Source of the DNA: RGIG8745 sp045576655
Lineage (GTDB): Bacteria; Bacteroidota; Bacteroidia; Bacteroidales; Bacteroidaceae
Direction: 5' to 3'
DNA length: 41,170 bases
Assembly (NCBI GenBank): GCA_045576655.1
Contig: JAZNGW010000009.1
Location: forward strand, 1 to 41,170
Shown here: positions 30,786 to 37,728 of the stretch, in pieces
Position numbering within the stretch: position 1 is the first letter of the stretch
How the letters are laid out: the number at the start of each line of letters is the position of its first letter
Translations under genes and position numbers: made by a program
The notes under the pieces: model-generated
The model's input: only the letters and a program-made list of their open reading frames with translations
The model's database searches: none
What the model was told of the DNA's origin: nothing

Positions 30786-33700
30786 TTATCTTGCCACTTT
30801 CTTTCCGTTAATGATATACACGCCCTTACCGCTTGTATTGCGGAGTCTGCGTCCTGAGAGGTCGTAAATCTCCTGCTTGCCGTCGGCATCAGCCTCTATG
30901 CCGCCGATGCCTACAGGGTCTGCAATGACACGGATAGTACCGTCAGTGGTGAGGGTTGAGTAATCCCACAGATAACCTTCCAATGGCACAGACGGTTCGA
31001 ACACAGGTTCGCCGGTAAGCGTAATTGCGCCGTCGCCAACAAAGAGTTTCATCTCATCGCCTTCCTTGAATTCACCGTTCAGGTGCTCTATCTGGAATAC
31101 TGGCGAAGTCAAAGTAACCTTTCCTGCCACATCGAGTTCATCATTACGAAGAGTAGCCGTACCGCGCGCACGAAGACGAATGATTCCGCCCGCCTTGACA
31201 TTGAGCGAACCAGTGAGAGTTAAAGTGCCCAGCGTCATGGTACCCTTTCCTGCACCAATTGTTCCGCCGTTATTCACAACTGCGGAAGCCGCCTTACCTG
31301 TTCCCGCTATCAAACCTCCGGCATTAGCCGTAACGGTTCCAGTTGTGGTCGATGTGGTATTGTTCAGATGCACCGCACCAGCATTGACATTAACCTTTCC
31401 GGCGCTGCTTCCGCTAAGTGTCAGGATTCCGTCGCCGTACTTGTTAAGAGTTGCTGCCGAATTGAACGTGCCGGCATAAGTGTCATTATTGCCGAGATAG
31501 CCCACATTCCAGTTACCTGAAGCAAGAGTACAATCGGTTGCCGTGCTGACTAGCGAACCTATCTTTGATGTCAGCACCTGCTCATCACCGCTTCCGCCTT
31601 TTACATGGGCAGCATAAACGCCGGCACCGAGTTTGAGCGTTCCCTTCGAGAGGTCGAACGCACTTGCAAAGCGAAGCTGTCCACCAGTTGACTCGAACAC
31701 ACCTTCAAAAGCCGACATATTGGTGTAGACATCGCCACGAACGTAAGGGAAGGAAATCTTCACATTGCCCGCACCTGTCAGTTTTCCACGGATTGCGCAA
31801 CGTTTTCCCGTCTCAATTGTCAAAGTCTTGCCCTTCATCACGTCGATGGTGTTGTTGATTGTAGGCACCGCCGAAGTGGAGTTCTGGTCGAACACACGAA
31901 TGGTGCTGTTGCCCAGCACTTCTATCTTGGATGTGGCAGTTCCGAAAGTTGTGTTCCAGGCACCCATCGCCAGCGTACCAGCCTTGAGTTGGGTTCCTCC
32001 GCTCCAGGTGTTAGCGCCACCGTAAGTAATATTGAGCTGTCCTGCACCCGACTTAACGAGCATACCCGTTCCCTTGATGATACCCTTGAGCGAAGTTGCT
32101 CCGCTTGACACGAGGATTGTAGCCGTGTCGGTGAGGGTTATGCCGCGGTTGGTCGAAGTGTTGGAGTTGTTTATCGAGAGTGTGGCCTGACCTATCTTCA
32201 AGTTATCGGCAGACGATGTAGCCGCACCGAGCGAACTTGCCATACCTCCGTCGGCAAGTTCCTTCACAACTACCGTACCGCTGTTGATTACCGTAGCACC
32301 CGTGTAGTTGCTCTTCGTGGTATTGAGAGTGAGTTTGCCTTTGCCGTTCTTCACAAGCATGCCTACTCCGCTGAATCCACCGTCGCCGTTGAAGGTGTAT
32401 GCCTTGGTGTCATTGTCGATTGTCACCTTGCTCACCGGCATAAGTTCGTCGACAGTAACAGTAGCAGTAGTTGCATCGTCATTAAACTCCACCGCATCCT
32501 CTGCCACAAACTCTGTTGCGGCATCATCAAGCATGAAGTTCTTTGTCTGATAGTTCCACACGCCGTCAACATCGCCAGTCCACTTCACACCAAGTGAAGC
32601 CTCGCGCTGAGCGTTGATGACAAGATAGATAGCCTTGTCCTCATTAACAATCTTGTAGGAAAGGCCTGTAAGTCCGCGAACAGAGAAGTTATCCATGCTT
32701 CCACTGAACTCGCCCGTGTATTCTATGAGTTTGTATTTGCCTGGTTCAAAATCATCATCAACATGATAAATCGTAAAGACTGCTTCTGCCGACACTTGCA
32801 AGTCGCCTTCCACTTTCAGCAAGTCCACTTCAGTTCCTGAGCAAACATCCATCTCCAAGAACGTCCGTTTGTCGATATTCAGCCCTTTCTTGAACGTAAC
32901 GGTTCCTACCGAAAAATTAGGCAATCCGTTAGGATTATCCATTGCATGAGCCATTGCACCAGGAGCAATGCGGCAACCCTCATAGTTGAGAGCGCCTTCG
33001 AAGACGATGTCATTAACCACGGCGTCACCGGCAAGTGTGCCACGTGCACGCAAGTCAACACATCCCTTCACCTCACCGTTCACCTCCAGCATTCCTTCCG
33101 AAATGATGGTCTTGCCCGCAGAAGTGTTGTCGCCATTGATAATGAGTGTTCCCTGCTGAGACTTCCACAAGTTGGCGCTGCCATCAAGCCCATTGAGAGT
33201 AAGAGTCTGGCCCTTCACCGGCATGGCGTAGACGTTCTTCATGCCGCTGCGAGGAGCGATTGCAGCATCGCCAAGAGCGATACCAAACACATCGTTCTCA
33301 TCGTCTGTCACCATTACAGGAGGCAACTGAGGGCGAGGCATGTCATAGCCCAAGTAGAATCCGGTGTTCGGACTCTGGTAATATCCCTTCGTAGTGCATT
33401 GCATACGATAGGCTGGATCTTCCTGCAAGCAGTAGATATTGTCAACGTCGGTCGTGTAGTCGGTCGTGAATCCCACGATTCCCACACACACGCCGTTCTC
33501 CTTATGGAGCAACACCAGCTCTTCGCGCCAGTCGCCGATGATGTCGCCCCAGAAAGCCGCACGCTTGGCGTAGACGGTAACATAGCGCCATCCACTCAGT
33601 TTGGCGATTTCAATGAGACGGCCGTTATAGAAGTCCTTGATATACACATTATAATGACTGTCACTTGTTTCCACAATCTCGCGGTCCAACTGATTGTCCC

Positions 33701-35180
33701 ACCATATACCCTCCGTCGGATAAGGGGCAGTATGCTGAGGAATCAAGTCACCCTTGGCATTGTAGACACCGCCCATTGTCGACCACATCTCCCAACCGAG
33801 ATGATTAGGGTCGACATCCATACATTCGCCACGGCCCACATCGCCCACGGCCGACAAATACCATTTCTTAATGGCCTTGCCCGTAGCCGCATCGTAGAGA
33901 ATCTGGCCGAGCATGTCGCCTGCGTTCTGCTGAATGGCAAACGTCTCCAGTCCAGGGCGCTCAGGGTCGATGTCGCTTGTGCGGAAACGGTCACCATGCG
34001 AAATACCAGGGCTGTTGAGAGTTGAGCCGTCATCATCCATAGTGTAACCGCCCGTCTGCATCTCATCCCTTCCGTCGCCGTCAACATCGGCAATACGTAT
34101 TTGGTGAAAAGCAGGACCGCCTGTATTCTTGCAGAAGAGTTCCTTCCACTCGCCAGCCTTGCCCGTGCTGAAGTCGTATGCAAAAGCACTGTTATGGTAG
34201 TTGTGAGAGCCGTTGCCGTTGCGGGTATGCCACTCCATAATCACTGCCGGATGCACTCCGTCGTTGTAGAACACACCCACATGGCCCACATGCTTGTTAT
34301 ATTCGTCGCCCATCAGAGCAGAGCGGTTCGTGCGGTTGTACGACGAGTTGTAAGTCTGCTCTACACTTGCCTTCTCCCCTCCTGTCATACCGTCGATCAC
34401 CGTCATATAGCGCGGAGCGTTCCTCGTGCTCTGCTTCTCATAGTCGATGATGCCGTCGCCGTCAGTGTCGCCAGTAGTGCCTCCGTTGACATAGAGTCCG
34501 AAAGCCTTCTTGTCCGCATCCCAGAACTGGGTGCCGTCGCTCGTCTGCGCCACCACATCAGCCTTGCCGTCGCAGTCCATGTCGTAGGCAAGAATCATGT
34601 CATCCTGCCCCGCACAACTCAACTCGTTCGGGCCGAGCTTCACGGTCCACAAATGCTCGCCAGAGCGCAGATAGGCCTCTATATAGTTGTCAAGCCCTGT
34701 CGACACACTCTTTCGGTTGACCACATAGTCCATCTCCCCGTCACCATCCAAGTCGGCAGGCCACACATAGTCGGTCGTGTAATTGGCAGCAGTCAGAGGC
34801 GACTTGTCGAAGCGGATACTCATGAACATATTGCGAAGGTCGAAGTTGCCCACCTTATGAGGCACACCCACAGAGCGCTCCTCCCCGTCATACACCGCCT
34901 TAACCTCCACCACACTGCCGGCAGGCACTTTAGCCGCCGTAGTGGCAAAGTTCGTATTAGCCAACGGTTCGGTATTAATCTTCGATCCGTTCACATAAAT
35001 GTTGTAGGCAGCATTCTCCGGCTCCTGAGCCAGACGGCGCCAAGTCAGCGTAGCCGCCGTTCCGTTCTTAGCCACCACCACGCCGCGGCCCAATTTCTGC
35101 TGAATACGCTGCGCGCTTGCCATGCCTGGCACCCAAAGCAGCCCAAGCATCATAAGGAAAGGAAAAAGTTTTTTCTTCAT
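30786..35180 (-). CDS. Rhamnogalacturonan lyase (PL11) fused to autotransporter-type beta-strand repeats and a C-terminal sorting-like domain
   Basis: A giant exported protein of 1464 residues. Signal peptide 1-23. Residues about 25-640 match PL11 rhamnogalacturonan endolyases (GRGVVVAKNGTAATLTWRRL, VWPADLDGDGEMDYVVNR, GPAFHQIRIADVDGDGRDEM), with many DxDGDG calcium-type loops. Residues about 650-1400 are Gly/Thr/Asn-rich beta-helix sequence with passenger-associated repeats such as GKGKLTLNTTKSNYTGATVI and SGTVVV. The last 40 residues (IYDLSGRRLRNTSGKGVYII, then NGKKV) look like the C-terminal domain common on exported Prevotella-type proteins and on type IX substrates. It cleaves the rhamnose-galacturonic acid backbone of pectin. 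First gene of the minus-strand block. Confidence 0.9.
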   Translation of the reverse strand: MKKKLFPFLMMLGLLWVPGMASAQRIQQKLGRGVVVAKNGTAATLTWRRLAQEPENAAYNIYVNGSKINTEPLANTNFATTAAKVPAGSVVEVKAVYDGEERSVGVPHKVGNFDLRNMFMSIRFDKSPLTAANYTTDYVWPADLDGDGEMDYVVNRKSVSTGLDNYIEAYLRSGEHLWTVKLGPNELSCAGQDDMILAYDMDCDGKADVVAQTSDGTQFWDADKKAFGLYVNGGTTGDTDGDGIIDYEKQSTRNAPRYMTVIDGMTGGEKASVEQTYNSSYNRTNRSALMGDEYNKHVGHVGVFYNDGVHPAVIMEWHTRNGNGSHNYHNSAFAYDFSTGKAGEWKELFCKNTGGPAFHQIRIADVDGDGRDEMQTGGYTMDDDGSTLNSPGISHGDRFRTSDIDPERPGLETFAIQQNAGDMLGQILYDAATGKAIKKWYLSAVGDVGRGECMDVDPNHLGWEMWSTMGGVYNAKGDLIPQHTAPYPTEGIWWDNQLDREIVETSDSHYNVYIKDFYNGRLIEIAKLSGWRYVTVYAKRAAFWGDIIGDWREELVLLHKENGVCVGIVGFTTDYTTDVDNIYCLQEDPAYRMQCTTKGYYQSPNTGFYLGYDMPRPQLPPVMVTDDENDVFGIALGDAAIAPRSGMKNVYAMPVKGQTLTLNGLDGSANLWKSQQGTLIINGDNTSAGKTIISEGMLEVNGEVKGCVDLRARGTLAGDAVVNDIVFEGALNYEGCRIAPGAMAHAMDNPNGLPNFSVGTVTFKKGLNIDKRTFLEMDVCSGTEVDLLKVEGDLQVSAEAVFTIYHVDDDFEPGKYKLIEYTGEFSGSMDNFSVRGLTGLSYKIVNEDKAIYLVINAQREASLGVKWTGDVDGVWNYQTKNFMLDDAATEFVAEDAVEFNDDATTATVTVDELMPVSKVTIDNDTKAYTFNGDGGFSGVGMLVKNGKGKLTLNTTKSNYTGATVINSGTVVVKELADGGMASSLGAATSSADNLKIGQATLSINNSNTSTNRGITLTDTATILVSSGATSLKGIIKGTGMLVKSGAGQLNITYGGANTWSGGTQLKAGTLAMGAWNTTFGTATSKIEVLGNSTIRVFDQNSTSAVPTINNTIDVMKGKTLTIETGKRCAIRGKLTGAGNVKISFPYVRGDVYTNMSAFEGVFESTGGQLRFASAFDLSKGTLKLGAGVYAAHVKGGSGDEQVLTSKIGSLVSTATDCTLASGNWNVGYLGNNDTYAGTFNSAATLNKYGDGILTLSGSSAGKVNVNAGAVHLNNTTSTTTGTVTANAGGLIAGTGKAASAVVNNGGTIGAGKGTMTLGTLTLTGSLNVKAGGIIRLRARGTATLRNDELDVAGKVTLTSPVFQIEHLNGEFKEGDEMKLFVGDGAITLTGEPVFEPSVPLEGYLWDYSTLTTDGTIRVIADPVGIGGIEADADGKQEIYDLSGRRLRNTSGKGVYIINGKKVAR

Positions 35181-35255
35181 ATCGATTTAAGTAATTTAAT
35201 CTGTTAAGGAGGTAAGGAGTTTAGAAGTTTATGGCTGAGAGTTTATGGTTTATGG

Positions 35256-35306
35256 AACTCAAGAACTCACAAACTCAAAACTTACAAACTTAAAAACTCA
35301 AAACCT
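35256..35306. repeat. Octanucleotide tandem array upstream of the lyase gene
   Basis: Six or so 8-bp units of the type AACTCAAN/ACTTACAA. It is the complement-strand type of the arrays at 25123 and 22303. Confidence 0.75.
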
Positions 35307-35420
35307 TCTAAAGGCACAAAAATAGTAAATATCGACAACAAACAAGACAAAAACTTACAAAAAAACGCATCCCAAGCGTAACAAATCAGCACCACCGTCG
35401 TATATAAGCAAAAGAGCATA

Positions 35421-35453
35421 TTTATGCAACCGTTTAAAAAAACTATATATTTG
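35421..35453 (+). promoter_or_regulatory. Promoter of ECF sigma factor gene
   Basis: TATATTTG (35446-35453) matches TAnnTTTG exactly, with TTTA (35421-35424) 21 bp upstream in place of TTTG. It lies 20 bp before the ATG, giving a very short leader. Confidence 0.5.
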
Positions 35454-35473
35454 CACATAAATTCAAAGAGAAA

Positions 35474-35977
35474 ATGGACAGACAAGAATTTGAAAAGTCC
35501 GTCCCCCTGTTGAGATTAAAATTTCAAAAAGTCGTTCTTTCCTATCTTCCAGATGAAAACGAGGCAGAAGACATAGTACAGGACACACTACTGAAACTAT
35601 GGATGGCACGTGACAAGATAAGCAATGCCAAAGGGGGCATTGAATCTCTCGGCGTAACCATAGCGAAAAACCTAAGCATAGACCGTCTGAGAGAACAGAA
35701 ACGTCATCCACACGACGGATTGGCCGACAGCCATATTCATCACTACGCAGAGAACGCACAGACACGACTTGAAGAAAAGGAAAATGAAAACTGGATCAAG
35801 GCCGTGGTTGGTGCTTTGCCCGATAAGTACAGGGCCGTCCTTCAGATGCGCCAAGTGGAACAATTGGAATTTTCGGAGATTGCGTCCGTAATGGGAACTA
35901 CGGAAACTTCGGTAAGGACCATCCTATCGAGAGCAAGAGCAAAGTTGATGGAACAAATAAAACAAAGGAGGATGTGA
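35474..35977 (+). CDS. ECF-type RNA polymerase sigma factor
   Basis: A 167-residue extracytoplasmic-function sigma factor. Region 2 is seen at about 15-80 (YLPDENEAEDIVQDTLLKLW, typical of sigma 2.2-2.4), and region 4 at about 110-160 (LPDKYRAVLQMRQVEQLEFS, then EIASVMGTTETSVRTILSRA), with a helix-turn-helix. It ends in TGA at 35975-35977, overlapping nothing but lying 2 bp before the next ATG. A strong Shine-Dalgarno inside its last codons drives the downstream anti-sigma-like gene, which indicates translational coupling. Targets are unknown; the downstream barrel gene is a likely one. Confidence 0.95.
   Translation: MDRQEFEKSVPLLRLKFQKVVLSYLPDENEAEDIVQDTLLKLWMARDKISNAKGGIESLGVTIAKNLSIDRLREQKRHPHDGLADSHIHHYAENAQTRLEEKENENWIKAVVGALPDKYRAVLQMRQVEQLEFSEIASVMGTTETSVRTILSRARAKLMEQIKQRRM
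35964..35971 (+). promoter_or_regulatory. Strong Shine-Dalgarno deciding the anti-sigma start
   Basis: AAAGGAGG ends 8 bp before ATG 35980. Shine-Dalgarno sites are generally weak in this phylum, so this one is notable. It favours the ATG over the in-frame GTG at 35974. Confidence 0.75.
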
Positions 35978-35979
35978 TT

Positions 35980-36636
35980 ATGACTAACAGTAATAACAAC
36001 ATATCAGACAAAGGAGAGCTGCGCCGACTGCTCCAAATGTTCATGGACGGAACGACAAGCATAGAGCAAGAGAACAAGCTTGCTGAATATTTCCGCAACA
36101 ATGAAGTGGGTGAGGAGTTTGCCGACTACAAGACCATGTTTGCTGTTTTCAATAGCGGCGAACTGGCACAAGCGGAAGAACTCCCTATGCCAGCCATCAA
36201 TCAGGCAGAAGAGAAGCAAATGCCTAAAATATTAAAGCCTTTTCTCAAATTCACCGCTATTGCCGCCTCCATCGCCATAGCATTTTTCGCAGGAATGCAA
36301 TTCGCCGGCAAAGACGAGGAACCTTCGCACACAAATGCCGAACAGATTGCAACTGCCACAGTTTCGGAAACAAGGACAGAAGTCAAGACCGACACGGTAT
36401 TTGTGGAAAAGTTGGTGACACAAACAGACAATCAGGTGGCAACGACTATTACTCCCGCAAAAGACCCTTCCAAACCAAAGTACACAGAAGTGGCACAAGT
36501 TGCAACATCCGAAGTTGCATCCGATGTGCCTCACCTCACGGAAGAAGAAGTTAAAGAGATACAAGACGAAGTGAATCGTCAGTTTGACATGATGATGCAG
36601 GAAATGGAGCAGTTTGAACAAAAACTAATGAACTAA
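35980..36636 (+). CDS. Single-pass membrane protein, probable anti-sigma factor
   Basis: A 218-residue protein. Its cytoplasmic part (about 12-60: RRLLQMFMDGTTSIEQENKL, then AEYFRNNE) has the pattern of Bacteroidota anti-sigma-type N-termini. One transmembrane helix (about 86-102, FTAIAASIAIAFFAGMQFAG) is followed by an acidic, Thr-rich extracytoplasmic tail rich in predicted coil and ending in an EEVKEIQDEVNRQFDMMMQ-like helix. No zinc-binding HxxxC motif is seen. The likely job is to hold the sigma factor until an envelope signal arrives; this rests on position and layout. Start chosen by the Shine-Dalgarno at 35964. Confidence 0.75.
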   Translation: MTNSNNNISDKGELRRLLQMFMDGTTSIEQENKLAEYFRNNEVGEEFADYKTMFAVFNSGELAQAEELPMPAINQAEEKQMPKILKPFLKFTAIAASIAIAFFAGMQFAGKDEEPSHTNAEQIATATVSETRTEVKTDTVFVEKLVTQTDNQVATTITPAKDPSKPKYTEVAQVATSEVASDVPHLTEEEVKEIQDEVNRQFDMMMQEMEQFEQKLMN

Positions 36637-36648
36637 AGCACAGAAGAT

Positions 36649-37617
36649 ATGAAATCAACGATAATAACACTCATAGCAACGTGGTTTGCCATAAGCATCT
36701 ACGCACAAAAACCGACCAACACAGACGTTGCACTGGAAATAAGCAGAGAAATACACAACGCATACCCGGAGCTCTCTTGGAACCTCGAATGGAGTTCCAA
36801 ACAAGCCCTGATGATTAAGACGGGTGTGGCTGTAGCGCACGAACAGAACAACAGCCAGAAGTTTCTTGACCTCGTCACGCTCATAAACACAAAGATTGAG
36901 AGCATCGGTAATTACCGCATCTTCTCCGACCGCCAAAACGATGACAAGGGCATACGCGGGCGTTATGTAGTCAGTGTGCGACCCGACGAAGACGATATTA
37001 TTTCTACTCTCTTCTACAGCTATAAAAGAATGAACCACGAGCAGGGACAGAAAGATTCAATCTCTTTTATATTCTGCATCAACATGGGCACCAGTCCCAA
37101 TATAACACAAGACATCCACCCAGGCATCAGAAGCTTGGATGACTCATCATATACAAAGAATCAACCTTCGTCAGAGAAATACATGAAGCCCATCGAAGAT
37201 TTCTTCCAAGAGCAGTATAACGACCAACGGGCAATACGCCGCCAAGCCTTCTACCAGCTCGATGGTAATTCCGCAGGACAAAAGTGGGCTTGTAAGATAA
37301 TCTACAACCAACAGCACCCAAACCCAACAATCGGCACAAATGCCATTTTCAGCCAGCGCCCCGTCACCGATTCCTCCGATTTCGAGGCTCTGCTCCAAGT
37401 GGCAAAACAATACAGACGCTCATCCAAATGCGACCTGTCGATTCAATCAGGCAACTTTAATTCTATTATAGGACAGGGATTGCTACTGAATTTCACAGAC
37501 AAGAACAACCTTCCTGTCATCTACCACGCTATTCTCGAGAACAACGTGTTCAGCATCATGAAAGCCACAGGCACTACACCCGAAGGCTTCTGCATAGCAT
37601 CCTATTGGTGGAGATAA
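36649..37617 (+). CDS. Exported protein of unknown function
   Basis: A 322-residue protein with a signal peptide (MKSTIITLIATWFAISIYA, cleavage about residue 19). I do not recognise a family. The mature part is polar and shows no transmembrane helix, so it is probably periplasmic or surface-exposed. A hydrophilic middle (about 60-200) and a C-terminal half beginning LDGNSAGQKWACKIIYNQQH, with a few cysteines, are visible. It lies 12 bp after the anti-sigma-like gene, probably the same transcript, and is closed by a terminator at 37626-37651. A role as a signal-sensing or accessory component of the sigma locus is possible. Confidence 0.7.
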   Translation: MKSTIITLIATWFAISIYAQKPTNTDVALEISREIHNAYPELSWNLEWSSKQALMIKTGVAVAHEQNNSQKFLDLVTLINTKIESIGNYRIFSDRQNDDKGIRGRYVVSVRPDEDDIISTLFYSYKRMNHEQGQKDSISFIFCINMGTSPNITQDIHPGIRSLDDSSYTKNQPSSEKYMKPIEDFFQEQYNDQRAIRRQAFYQLDGNSAGQKWACKIIYNQQHPNPTIGTNAIFSQRPVTDSSDFEALLQVAKQYRRSSKCDLSIQSGNFNSIIGQGLLLNFTDKNNLPVIYHAILENNVFSIMKATGTTPEGFCIASYWWR

Positions 37618-37625
37618 CAAGAAAC

Positions 37626-37651
37626 GAGGACAGCAGAAAAGGGCTGTCCTC
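37626..37651 (+). terminator. Rho-independent terminator after the orphan exported gene
   Basis: GAGGACAGC (37626-37634) pairs with GCTGTCCTC (37643-37651), followed by a T-rich stretch. It ends the sigma/anti-sigma/orphan transcript, so the barrel gene may have a separate promoter or depend on read-through. Confidence 0.85.
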
Positions 37652-37728
37652 ATTTCTTGTTCCTTTTTCTGTCACAAACCTGACTCATGTTCGTATATAT
37701 AGTAAAAATTTCAAACACACATACGGAC

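Larger units (their letters stand above)
35181..35473. other. Divergent gap between lyase and sigma factor genes
   Basis: No gene is supported. It contains an octanucleotide array (35256-35306), a possible lyase -7 box on the minus strand (TATTTTTG, near 35314-35321) and the sigma factor promoter (35421-35453). Confidence 0.6.

Noticed and set aside
27759..35180. A complete polysaccharide utilisation locus
   Set aside because: Only two carbohydrate-active genes are present, with no SusC/SusD pair or hybrid two-component regulator in the window.
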